From Paenalcaligenes sp035302345 (GTDB taxonomy: Bacteria; Pseudomonadota; Gammaproteobacteria; Burkholderiales; Burkholderiaceae_B): a stretch of 5,505 nucleotides of DNA. The DNA lies in contig DATGSS010000012.1 of assembly GCA_035302345.1 (NCBI GenBank), positions 1-5,505 on the forward strand, read 5' to 3'. How positions within the stretch are numbered: position 1 is the stretch's first letter; every line of letters begins with the position of its first letter. Of the stretch, positions 1-5,505 are shown in pieces. Under the pieces are notes generated by a model, which worked only from the letters and a program-made list of their open reading frames with translations, was not told the origin of the DNA and did no database searches. The position numbers were made by a program, and so were the translations under genes.

Positions 1-166
1 CTAAGTGCTCGATGATCAGCGGTAAGGTGAGCCTGGCGCCCTGCGGCGTGAGGACGATCTCACCTTCGGCCTTGGCCGCGTATGCAATGGGGGCAAAAAG
101 AGCGATAGTCTCTATTCGCTTAAACCCTATTTCATCAGTCGCGTGGGTGGCCCCAGCGCTCAGTAT
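1..166 (-). other. Unassigned open stretch at left edge, possible gene fragment
   Basis: Reading leftward on the minus strand, the frame is open from just after a TAA (167-169) to the window edge, about 55 codons. The half nearest the edge has coding-like codons rich in G or C at the third position, and it translates to a short hydrophobic stretch followed by EGEIVLTPQGARLTLPL. There is no ATG, GTG or TTG in this frame, so if it is coding it lacks a normal start here and could be a broken or displaced gene. The plus strand is also open in one frame (3-179, stop TGA at 177-179), and the third codon positions of the two frames coincide, so composition does not settle the strand. I do not recognise either product. 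A chance open frame is quite possible. Confidence 0.2.
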
Positions 167-186
167 TTATAAGTGCTGAATGCCAC
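147..186. repeat. Bulged inverted repeat downstream of copA, possible transcription stop
   Basis: The arms are GTGGC (147-151) with GCCAC (182-186), and CAGCGCT (154-160) with AGTGCTG (172-178, one G-U type pair). They are separated by a small internal loop (CC opposite AAT) and an 11-base AT-rich terminal loop. It lies 14 bases beyond the copA stop codon, where a terminator would be expected. Neither strand has a run of T directly after the stem, so it is not a canonical intrinsic terminator. It could instead be a 3'-end stabilising structure or part of a mobile-element boundary. The inverted repeat is directly visible; the function is inferred. Confidence 0.35.
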
Positions 187-199
187 TAAAAGCGTCTAT

Positions 200-2422
200 T
201 TACACCGATTTGCGCAGTCGAAGCGCATTGAACACCACAGAGGCTGAGCTTAAGCTCATCGCGAGTGCAGCGAACATGGGTGAGAGCAGAAGGCCAGTGA
301 AAGGATACAGCACGCCAGCAGCCAAAGGTACTCCTAATGCGTTGTAAAGAAAGGCAAAGCCTAAGTTTTGCTTCATATTCGCAATGGTTTTATTGGACAG
401 ATTCTGAGCCGTAGAAATACCACGTAAATCGCCTTTTACTAATGTAATCTGGGCACTACTCATGGCGACATCGGTTCCGGTGCCCATGGCAATGCCCACA
501 TTAGCTTTGGCCAATGCAGGCGCATCATTGATCCCGTCACCTGCCATCGCAACAATATGCCCTTCTGCTTGAAGTTTGCTGACAAGCTCAAGTTTGTCGG
601 CCGGCTTGACTTCCCCGTGAACCTCGTCGATGCCCAAGCGTTGCGCAACGGCCTTTGCGGTAGTCTCACCATCGCCTGTTGCCATGATGACGCGTATCCC
701 GGCGTCTTTTAAAGCCTGCATTGCTTCGGGCGTGCTTTGTTTGATGGGGTCTGACACCGCTAATAAGCCGGCCAGTTGTCCATCAATAGCCAAGTACATA
801 ACGCTGGCACCTTGCGTACGAAAGTTTTCTGCCGTGTCGGTGAATGATGTGACATCGACATTTTCATATTGCATAAGCGCGGTATTGCCCAGCACCAAAA
901 ACTTTCCATCAACCTGACCGCGCACACCAATGCCGCTACCTGATTCAAAATCATTGACAGGACTGAGCGGCAGATTTTTTTCGCGCGCAGCGCTGACAAT
1001 CGCGGCGGCCAAGGGGTGCTCACTGCCCTGGTCTAGGCTTGCTGCCAAACGTAATACCTCATCGGTGTCCAGTGCTCCCGCCGACACAGCCTGTTCAAAA
1101 ACGGGGCGGCCTTCGGTCAACGTCCCGGTTTTATCGACAATGAGCGTATCGACCTTGCGGAGATTCTCGATTGCGGCCGCATCGCGGAATAAGATTCCTT
1201 GTGTCGCGCCGCGTCCTGTGGCCACCATTACAGACATGGGTGTGGCGAGCCCCAGTGCACAGGGACAGGCGATAATGAGTACGGCGACGGCATTGATCAA
1301 GCCATAGACCCAGCTTGGCTGCGGGCCAAAGAAGCCCCAGACAAATACAGTGATGATCGCAACGACGACAACGGTCATCACGAAATAGCCCGCGACCAAA
1401 TCTGCCATGCGCTGCATGGGTGCGCGTGATCGCTGTGCCTGTGCTACGAGCTGAACAATTTGCGACAGCACGGTGGCCGAGCCGACTTTTTCAGCACGTA
1501 TGACCAGTGCGCCAGCGGTATTCATCGTTGCGCCGATCACCTGATCGCCAGGCTCTTTTCTGACAGGCACAGGCTCCCCGGTGAGCATAGACTCATCCAG
1601 AGTGCTGGAACCTTCTTCCACGACACCATCAACGGGTACTTTTTCACCGGGGCGTACACGCAAACGATCGCCCTCGTGGACATGAGTGAGTGGAACATCC
1701 TCTTCAGAACCATCGGCGTTAATGCGTCGGGCAGTTTTAGGAGCAAGGTCCAACAGCGATCGAATGGCAGCCGAGGTTTGTGAACGTGCGCGCAGCTCAA
1801 AGATTTGACCCAGCAGCGTCAGCGAAATAATGACTACAGCTGCTTCAAAGTAAACGTGAACGCGGCCCATTGCCATAAAGGTCTCGGGGAAAAGGCCCGG
1901 TGTTACGGTGGCAAGCGTGCTATAGACAAATGCCGCGCCTGTGCCAAGACTAATCAGAGTCCACATGTTGGGACTGCGATTGATCACTGATTGCCAGCCA
2001 CGGACAAAGAACGGCTGCCCAGCCCAAAACACCACAGGAATCGACAAGACAAACTCAATCCATGTTTGGGTGGTGATGTCGAATAAATTAAGCCGATGGC
2101 CGAACATGGCTAGGATGGTCACAATAAGGCTAAAGGGGAGTGTCCACCAAAAACGCCGTGAGAAATCTTTTAGCTCAGGATTGTCATCCTCTAATGTCGG
2201 CATCAACGGTTCAAGTGCCATTCCGCACTTAGGGCAGCTGCCTGGGTGGTCCTGGCGGATCTCGGGGTGCATCGGGCAGGTGTAAATTGTCCCTGGAGCT
2301 GCTTCTACAACGGTGTCGTTATTTGCCTTCATCTCGCCCACGTGATTGGTGTGTTGTGAATCAGGCTTTGATTGTTCTGCATGAGCGTGGTGATGAGAAT
2401 GGTCTAATTTATCATGCGCCAT
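200..2422 (-). CDS. copA: Copper-translocating P1B-1-type ATPase (Cu+ exporter)
   Basis: Inner-membrane pump that exports Cu+ from cytoplasm to periplasm at the cost of ATP. The 740 residues carry every core P-type motif: TGEP 281-284 (actuator domain), CPC 386-388 (transmembrane metal site), DKTGT 430-434 (phosphorylated Asp430), SEHP 467-470, TGDG 582-585 and GDGINDAP 628-635. Y693-N694 and the M722-S725-S726 motif in the last two helices are the P1B-1 signature for Cu+. The N-terminus is a His-rich tail (HSHHHAHAE, 8-16) followed by a heavy-metal-binding domain with TCPMHPEI (48-55) and CPKCGM (63-68), not the usual HMA domain with GMxCxxC. Eight membrane helices are expected, starting near residue 93. 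The ATG at 2420-2422 was chosen because the His-rich tail is typical of related pumps and GGAAAGG lies about 11 bases upstream. Met31 is an alternative start. It is divergent from the two-component genes and probably controlled by them. Cu+ specificity is inferred from motifs. Confidence 0.96.
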   Translation of the reverse strand: MAHDKLDHSHHHAHAEQSKPDSQHTNHVGEMKANNDTVVEAAPGTIYTCPMHPEIRQDHPGSCPKCGMALEPLMPTLEDDNPELKDFSRRFWWTLPFSLIVTILAMFGHRLNLFDITTQTWIEFVLSIPVVFWAGQPFFVRGWQSVINRSPNMWTLISLGTGAAFVYSTLATVTPGLFPETFMAMGRVHVYFEAAVVIISLTLLGQIFELRARSQTSAAIRSLLDLAPKTARRINADGSEEDVPLTHVHEGDRLRVRPGEKVPVDGVVEEGSSTLDESMLTGEPVPVRKEPGDQVIGATMNTAGALVIRAEKVGSATVLSQIVQLVAQAQRSRAPMQRMADLVAGYFVMTVVVVAIITVFVWGFFGPQPSWVYGLINAVAVLIIACPCALGLATPMSVMVATGRGATQGILFRDAAAIENLRKVDTLIVDKTGTLTEGRPVFEQAVSAGALDTDEVLRLAASLDQGSEHPLAAAIVSAAREKNLPLSPVNDFESGSGIGVRGQVDGKFLVLGNTALMQYENVDVTSFTDTAENFRTQGASVMYLAIDGQLAGLLAVSDPIKQSTPEAMQALKDAGIRVIMATGDGETTAKAVAQRLGIDEVHGEVKPADKLELVSKLQAEGHIVAMAGDGINDAPALAKANVGIAMGTGTDVAMSSAQITLVKGDLRGISTAQNLSNKTIANMKQNLGFAFLYNALGVPLAAGVLYPFTGLLLSPMFAALAMSLSSASVVFNALRLRKSV

Positions 2423-2432
2423 AACTATAAAA

Positions 2433-2452
2433 ACCTTTCCAAGAAAGAAGGT
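2433..2452 (-). promoter_or_regulatory. MerR/CueR-like dyad just upstream of copA
   Basis: The arms ACCTT and AAGGT flank a 10-base centre. On the minus strand this sits between a TCGACC (2455-2450) and a TTATAG/TATAGT (2430-2424), a gap of 19-20 bases. That resembles promoters activated by CueR, which have a long 19-20 base spacer filled by an ACCTT...AAGGT dyad. Two points argue against it: the dyad is 20 bases where CueR sites I recall are 21, and transcription would begin at or inside the annotated start codon. The GGAAAGG in the dyad may simply be the copA ribosome binding site. Confidence 0.25.
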
Positions 2453-2486
2453 CGAGTGTTGAACTGTATGCGAATACCAGCGTCTC

Positions 2487-2504
2487 CATGCTTAGGTGAG
2501 CATG
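2487..2504. repeat. Perfect 6-bp inverted repeat in the copA leader
   Basis: CATGCT (2487-2492) and AGCATG (2499-2504) form a perfect stem around a 6-base loop. If copA is transcribed from the -10 proposed near 2540, this hairpin lies in the untranslated leader, about 65-80 bases before the start codon. It has no T-run and no matching anti-structure that I can see, so it may be incidental. Confidence 0.3.
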
Positions 2505-2537
2505 AAAACCACCGCAGTTGAGGGTACATTTAGTTTC

Positions 2538-2543
2538 ACTATA
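2538..2543 (-). promoter_or_regulatory. Candidate -10 element of copA (TATAGT)
   Basis: TATAGT on the minus strand differs from the sigma-70 consensus at one position. There is no good -35 at 16-18 bases; a perfect TTGACA exists but only 12 bases upstream. It overlaps the last of two tandem TGACA half-sites (minus-strand sense). A regulator-bound half-site replacing the -35 element is typical of promoters activated by OmpR-family proteins. Predicted start of transcription is near 2531, giving a leader of roughly 110 bases. The element is visible; its use is inferred. Confidence 0.4.
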
Positions 2544-2553
2544 CAGAGAGCTG

Positions 2554-2592
2554 GATGTCAACAAGATGTCAGCTTGGTGACAAATCTGTCAT
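2554..2592. promoter_or_regulatory. CusR/CopR-type operator cluster
   Basis: Four copies of one half-site lie in 39 bases: TGTCA at 2556-2560 and 2567-2571, TGACA at 2578-2582 and TGTCA at 2587-2591. The first three start exactly 11 bases apart, about one helical turn. The last two form a perfect inverted pair with a 4-base gap (2577-2592), the same geometry as the E. coli CusR box (ATGACA-N4-TGTCAT). The cluster sits between the -10 candidates of copA (2538-2543) and of the regulator gene (2605-2610), at 12 and 13 bases from them, suiting coordinated divergent activation. Binding by the regulator encoded at 2757 is inferred from box similarity and position. Confidence 0.6.
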
Positions 2593-2604
2593 GTAGCCCT
2601 CTTG

Positions 2605-2610
2605 TCTAAT
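2605..2610 (+). promoter_or_regulatory. Candidate -10 element of the copRS operon (TCTAAT)
   Basis: TCTAAT matches five of six sigma-70 -10 positions and lies 13 bases after the end of the inverted box at 2577-2592, with no recognisable -35 at the normal distance. This mirrors the arrangement on the copA side and suggests activator dependence. The overlapping TAATAT (2607-2612) and a more distal TAAGAT (2687-2692) are alternatives, so the assignment is tentative. Confidence 0.3.
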
Positions 2611-2643
2611 ATTAGGTCAATGTTAAGCGAAGCAGGGAGCGGT

Positions 2644-2659
2644 ATGACAGTTTTGTAAT
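2644..2659. promoter_or_regulatory. Second CusR/CopR-type box upstream of the regulator gene
   Basis: ATGACA and TGTAAT are separated by GTTT, giving the same 6-4-6 layout as the box at 2577-2592 with one mismatch in symmetry (TGTAAT instead of TGTCAT). It ends 97 bases before the regulator start codon and 27 bases before a weak -10 candidate, TAAGAT (2687-2692). Likely roles are autoregulation of the operon from a second promoter, or repression of read-through from the first. The role is inferred. Confidence 0.5.
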
Positions 2660-2756
2660 CGTAGGGTCATGCTCTTGTCAGTAGCATAAGATTATATTTT
2701 ATGGCCGATTTAGAGTTCATACCAATGACGCCATCGGTTTTTAGGAGTCTGTAGCA

Positions 2757-3431
2757 ATGAGAGTGCTTATCGTCGAAGACGAAGTGAAAATGGGCAACTA
2801 CCTTCAACAAGGGCTCACAGAAGCAGGGTTTGTTGTGGATCTGGCGCGCACGGGGCTGGATGGCCACCACTTGGCTTTAACCGGTTCGTACGACGTTATT
2901 ATCCTGGATGTGATGCTCCCCGACGTTGATGGTTGGCGTATTATGCAGGCCCTACGTGACGCCCAGTCGACTACACCGGTGCTTTTTTTGACTGCACGTG
3001 ACAGTGTGGAAGATCGTGTGAAAGGTCTGGAGCTGGGGGCTGATGATTATTTGGTCAAACCCTTTGCTTTTTCTGAGTTGCTGGCTCGTGTCCGCACATT
3101 ATTGCGGCGTGGTTCGACACCTGTTTATCAAACCGAGATACAAGTGGCAGATCTGGTCCTGGACATTCCAGGGCGTAGGGCACAGCGTCAGGGGGTGCGT
3201 ATTAATCTGACTAACAAAGAGTTCGTATTGCTAGAGCTTTTTGTACGTCGGCAAGGGGAAGTTCTACCGCGCTCGCTGATCGCCTCTCAGGTCTGGGATA
3301 TGAACTTTGATAGCGATACTAATGTCATTGATGTCGCGGTCAGACGGTTACGAGCAAAAATCGACGACAATTTTGAGCCCAAGCTCATTCACACGGTGCG
3401 TGGTATGGGCTATATGCTGGACGTGACTTAG
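2757..3431 (+). CDS. copR: OmpR/PhoB-family response regulator, CusR/CopR type
   Basis: Cytoplasmic transcription factor that becomes active when phosphorylated by the kinase encoded next to it. It has 224 residues, normal for CusR/CopR proteins. The receiver domain (about 1-115) shows the acidic pair E7-D8, phosphoacceptor D51 in ILDVMLPDVDGW, T79 and K101 with P102. The winged-helix DNA-binding domain (about 128-222) has a recognition helix around 187-203 (TNVIDVAVRRLRAKID) and the wing HTVRGMGYML, both typical of heavy-metal regulators. The start is the ATG nine bases after AGGAG (2743-2747). The kinase gene follows after 12 bases, so the two are co-transcribed. Two matching boxes lie upstream, suggesting it controls itself and the divergent copA. 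CusR and CopR cannot be told apart from sequence; copper rather than silver, zinc or cadmium is inferred from the neighbouring genes. Confidence 0.93.
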   Translation: MRVLIVEDEVKMGNYLQQGLTEAGFVVDLARTGLDGHHLALTGSYDVIILDVMLPDVDGWRIMQALRDAQSTTPVLFLTARDSVEDRVKGLELGADDYLVKPFAFSELLARVRTLLRRGSTPVYQTEIQVADLVLDIPGRRAQRQGVRINLTNKEFVLLELFVRRQGEVLPRSLIASQVWDMNFDSDTNVIDVAVRRLRAKIDDNFEPKLIHTVRGMGYMLDVT

Positions 3432-3443
3432 GCGGATGAAATA

Positions 3444-4880
3444 GTGAAGCGACGTCCAACCTCACTCGTAGTACGCCTGACCGTCTCAATCGGGATAGTG
3501 ATCACGGTCGTCCTACTCGTTTTTGGATGGATGATTGAGCGTTCTATTACTGAGCATTTTGTGCAGCAGGATGTAGACGAGCTCAATGCCGTCGTTTACG
3601 CGTTGCAACACACCGTTGCTACCTTACCTCCAAACATAGCGCCTGAGGAGCTGGAGCAACGACTGACGGATGCCATTTCGGGACACCATAGCGCCCATTA
3701 CTATATTTCTGATGCTGCGGACCAGCGAATTTACCAGTCACCAGGCTCGGATCTGGAACGGTTTTCTCGCCTTGCAGCCCCGATAGATAAAGTGTCTGTT
3801 GATACCGTTGGCACCTGGAAAAAGCACGGTGAAACACTTCGTGGCGCTGTTGTGTGGCTTGAGTCTAATGGCCTGGGCAATGCCGATATTTTAAAATTAA
3901 CGGTGGCCACCAACATAGATTTCCACCTGTATTATTTGGATGATTTTCGCAATTACCTTCGGCTGGTGACGATGGCCGCATGTTTGATTGCCATTTTAGC
4001 GATATGGTTCGCGGTGTACCAAGGCCATGCCCCGATTCGAAATATTAGCCGAGAGATACGCCGTATTGGTTCAGATCAGCTGCATACGCGCCTAGACCCT
4101 AATACCGTGCCGCGCGAGCTGGTCGAGCTTGCAGTGTCATTTAATGAAATGCTGGGCCGATTGGAAGATGTTTTTCAGCGTCTCTCAGATTTCTCTGGAG
4201 ATATCGCACATGAACTCCGCACGCCAATTACAAACCTGAAAACCCAGACAGAAGTCGCGCTTTCGCATGCCCGCAGCGTGGAACAGTACCAAGAGGTTTT
4301 GTATTCCAACCTTGAGGAGTATGAGCGCATAGCACACATGATCGGAGACATGCTGTTTTTGGCACAAGCGGATAACAAGTTATTAAAGCCCGAGCTTGTC
4401 ACAATTAATCTTGAAGCTGAAATGCGTATTCTTTTTGATTATTTCAGCGCCTGGGCCGAAGAAAAAAACGTGCTTTTGGAACTCAAAGGTGAACAGCTTT
4501 GGATGGTGGGTGACAGACTGATGATGCGCCGCGCCCTAAGCAACCTTTTGTCTAATGCCATCCGCTACACGCCGGTGGGAAGCCGTGTCATAGCGACTCT
4601 TAGCATCAACGGGACGAGTGCCAGCATAGGCATTTTAAACGCGGGCGAGCCCATACCTGCAGAACACTTGCCCCACATTTTTGATCGCTTCTATAGGCCT
4701 GATGCTTCACGACAGCGCAGCAGTGAAGGGGCAGGGCTTGGGTTAGCAATCACCAGGTCCATTATCGAAGCGCATGGCGGGAGCATCAGCGTGCAGTCTG
4801 ACAGGGAAGGGACGATATTTAATGTTCTGGTCCCTGCGATGGGCGGATGTGGCTCAAATAATAGCGAGTATTCATCATGA
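3444..4880 (+). CDS. copS: Heavy-metal sensor histidine kinase, CusS/CopS type
   Basis: Inner-membrane kinase, 478 residues, that detects periplasmic metal and phosphorylates the adjacent regulator. It has a first membrane helix at about 9-30, a periplasmic domain at about 31-171, a second helix at about 172-192, a HAMP linker at about 193-247, and a dimerisation/phosphoacceptor domain with H256 in DIAHELRTP. The ATP-binding domain shows an N box with N367 and N371, a degenerate G1 box NAGEPIP (399-405), the F box FDRFYR and the G2 box GAGLGLA (429-435). The degenerate G1 box is, from memory, usual in CusS-type kinases. H38-F39 sits where E. coli CusS has its H42-F43 metal-contact pair (from memory). 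The periplasmic part has seven His but no Met or Cys. The start is GTG, eight bases after AGGCGG (3430-3435); the upstream ATG at 3436 is in another frame and hits a stop within two codons. A polar tail ends the protein. Confidence 0.92.
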   Translation: MKRRPTSLVVRLTVSIGIVITVVLLVFGWMIERSITEHFVQQDVDELNAVVYALQHTVATLPPNIAPEELEQRLTDAISGHHSAHYYISDAADQRIYQSPGSDLERFSRLAAPIDKVSVDTVGTWKKHGETLRGAVVWLESNGLGNADILKLTVATNIDFHLYYLDDFRNYLRLVTMAACLIAILAIWFAVYQGHAPIRNISREIRRIGSDQLHTRLDPNTVPRELVELAVSFNEMLGRLEDVFQRLSDFSGDIAHELRTPITNLKTQTEVALSHARSVEQYQEVLYSNLEEYERIAHMIGDMLFLAQADNKLLKPELVTINLEAEMRILFDYFSAWAEEKNVLLELKGEQLWMVGDRLMMRRALSNLLSNAIRYTPVGSRVIATLSINGTSASIGILNAGEPIPAEHLPHIFDRFYRPDASRQRSSEGAGLGLAITRSIIEAHGGSISVQSDREGTIFNVLVPAMGGCGSNNSEYSS

Positions 4881-4903
4881 CCGCTGGAAAGGAAGGCTCC
4901 TAA
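4877..4903 (+). other. Eight-codon open frame overlapping the kinase stop
   Basis: ATGA at 4877-4880 joins the kinase stop (TGA) to an ATG that opens MTAGKEGS and stops at 4901-4903. The overlap geometry is that of translationally coupled genes, but the peptide is only eight residues and has no recognisable motif. It may be chance, or the remnant of a lost gene between the kinase and the oxidase. The following bases 4904-4974 hold no further gene, only the oxidase ribosome binding site. Confidence 0.12.
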
Positions 4904-4974
4904 TTTATTGCTGGCTTTTAGGCTGTCAAGGGCAGGACGCTGACTGATAGATGTTTTTTTATGAGGATTAAATA

Positions 4975-5505
4975 ATGGAACGCAGACAAATTTTGAAAGC
5001 GAGCGCCGCGGCCTTATTGTTCGGGCCAACGGTATTACGTGCTCAGGCGCACGCCGAGCATGGCACATCAATGGCCGGTCATCATGACATGATGGGGGGC
5101 GGTGCGCACGGAGCGCACGCCGATATGGGGGAAGCCTTATTGCCCCTCGATCGCATGCCGTCCCAACGTCCGCTCGAGGCGTTACCGCGCTTGAAAAATG
5201 CCAGTACCCAGGCGGGCCAGTTCAAGGCTACATTGGTCGCTGCCCCCGCACAAAAAACAGTCTCTAACCGTACGCCAACAGAGTTCTGGCTTTATAACAA
5301 CCAGTTGCCAGGGCCACAAATTGAGGTGTTCGAGGGCGATGAGGTTGAAATCCTCTTCAAAAACCAATTGCCTGAGCCCACGACCGTGCACTGGCATGGT
5401 CTGCCGGTACCCTCCGATCAAGACGGCAACCCACAGGACAGCGTGCTTGCGGGCGAAGAACGCATCTACCGATTCACTCTGCCCAAAGGCAGTGCCGGCA
5501 CATAC
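4975..5505 (+). CDS. Multicopper oxidase, CueO/laccase-like, 5' part only
   Basis: Periplasmic copper-dependent oxidase; related enzymes oxidise Cu+ to Cu2+ or phenolic substrates and reduce O2 to water. Only the first 177 residues are present and the frame is still open at the window edge. Residues 1-27 form a Tat signal (ERRQILKA, then a hydrophobic stretch ending in RAQAHA), so the protein is probably exported folded with its copper. A His/Met-rich stretch follows (about 26-57, including HHDMMGGG). The first cupredoxin domain begins near residue 77 and holds HWHG (139-142), the first of the four copper motifs, followed by the DGNPQD segment usual in CueO/laccase-type enzymes. The remaining copper motifs lie beyond the window. 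The start is the ATG seven bases after GAGGA (4963-4967). It lies 94 bases after the kinase with no clear terminator or CusR-type box between, so it is probably in the same operon. Residues around HWHG look more like CueO/laccase than PcoA/CopA oxidases; the exact subfamily is uncertain. Confidence 0.88.
   Translation, partial: MERRQILKASAAALLFGPTVLRAQAHAEHGTSMAGHHDMMGGGAHGAHADMGEALLPLDRMPSQRPLEALPRLKNASTQAGQFKATLVAAPAQKTVSNRTPTEFWLYNNQLPGPQIEVFEGDEVEILFKNQLPEPTTVHWHGLPVPSDQDGNPQDSVLAGEERIYRFTLPKGSAGTY

Noticed and set aside
760..1783. Several open frames of 60-125 codons on both strands inside copA.
   Set aside because: They overlap a complete, motif-perfect ATPase and encode low-complexity peptides with no family features; they are shadows of the real gene.
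2426..2504. A 25-codon minus-strand frame starting METLVFAYSS that overlaps the copA start codon.
   Set aside because: It has no Shine-Dalgarno sequence and overlaps copA out of frame; most likely chance.
2606..2615. Perfect 10-base palindrome CTAATATTAG as a possible operator.
   Set aside because: It is short and AT-rich, and its symmetry does not extend outward in register; it overlaps the likely -10 region, which explains its composition.
2423..2756. CRISPR array, tRNA, or insertion-sequence ends in the intergenic region.
   Set aside because: There are no regularly spaced long repeats, no cloverleaf, and no terminal inverted repeats with target duplications; the short repeats are regulator half-sites.
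2667..2870. A 67-codon minus-strand open frame crossing the start of the regulator gene.
   Set aside because: It is antisense to the receiver domain and to the regulator's ribosome binding site, and shows no domain or ribosome binding site of its own.
4921..4960. Possible intrinsic terminator before the oxidase: a CTGTC/GGCAG hairpin (4923-4935) and a run of seven T (4954-4960).
   Set aside because: The stem is only five pairs and lies 18 bases away from the T-run; no stem abuts the T-run, so it does not fit an intrinsic terminator.
4691..5071. A 126-codon minus-strand open frame spanning the kinase end and the oxidase start.
   Set aside because: It is antisense to the kinase ATP-binding motifs and to the Tat signal of the oxidase, and its product has no recognisable features.

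Overview
The window is a copper-resistance locus from a Gram-negative bacterium, most likely a proteobacterium. The clues are a Tat-dependent periplasmic oxidase, a CusS-type inner-membrane sensor kinase, Shine-Dalgarno sequences of the AGGAG/GAGGA kind, and a base composition that looks near 50% GC by eye. I cannot name the genus.

Layout: bases 1-199 hold a short unassigned stretch with coding-like composition and a bulged hairpin. Bases 200-2422 (minus strand) encode a complete P1B-1-type Cu+ exporting ATPase (CopA). Bases 2423-2756 are a divergent control region with no convincing gene. It contains several copies of a TGTCA/TGACA half-site, two of them forming 16-bp boxes with the same geometry as the CusR/CopR box. 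Bases 2757-3431 and 3444-4880 (plus strand) encode an OmpR-family response regulator and its CusS-type sensor kinase, 12 bases apart. A three-domain-type multicopper oxidase begins at 4975 and runs off the right edge; only its first 177 residues are visible.

Inferred working model: the kinase senses copper in the periplasm and phosphorylates the regulator. The regulator binds the boxes between the divergent genes and raises expression of the efflux ATPase on one side and of its own operon on the other, which probably includes the oxidase. The ATPase moves Cu+ from cytoplasm to periplasm, where the oxidase would convert Cu+ to less toxic Cu2+ or oxidise other substrates.

The genes belong to well-known families and I see no wholly new system. 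The parts most worth a second look are the helically phased half-site array in the divergent promoter, a MerR/CueR-like dyad overlapping the copA start region, a Met-free and Cys-free periplasmic sensor domain in the kinase, and the unexplained left edge.
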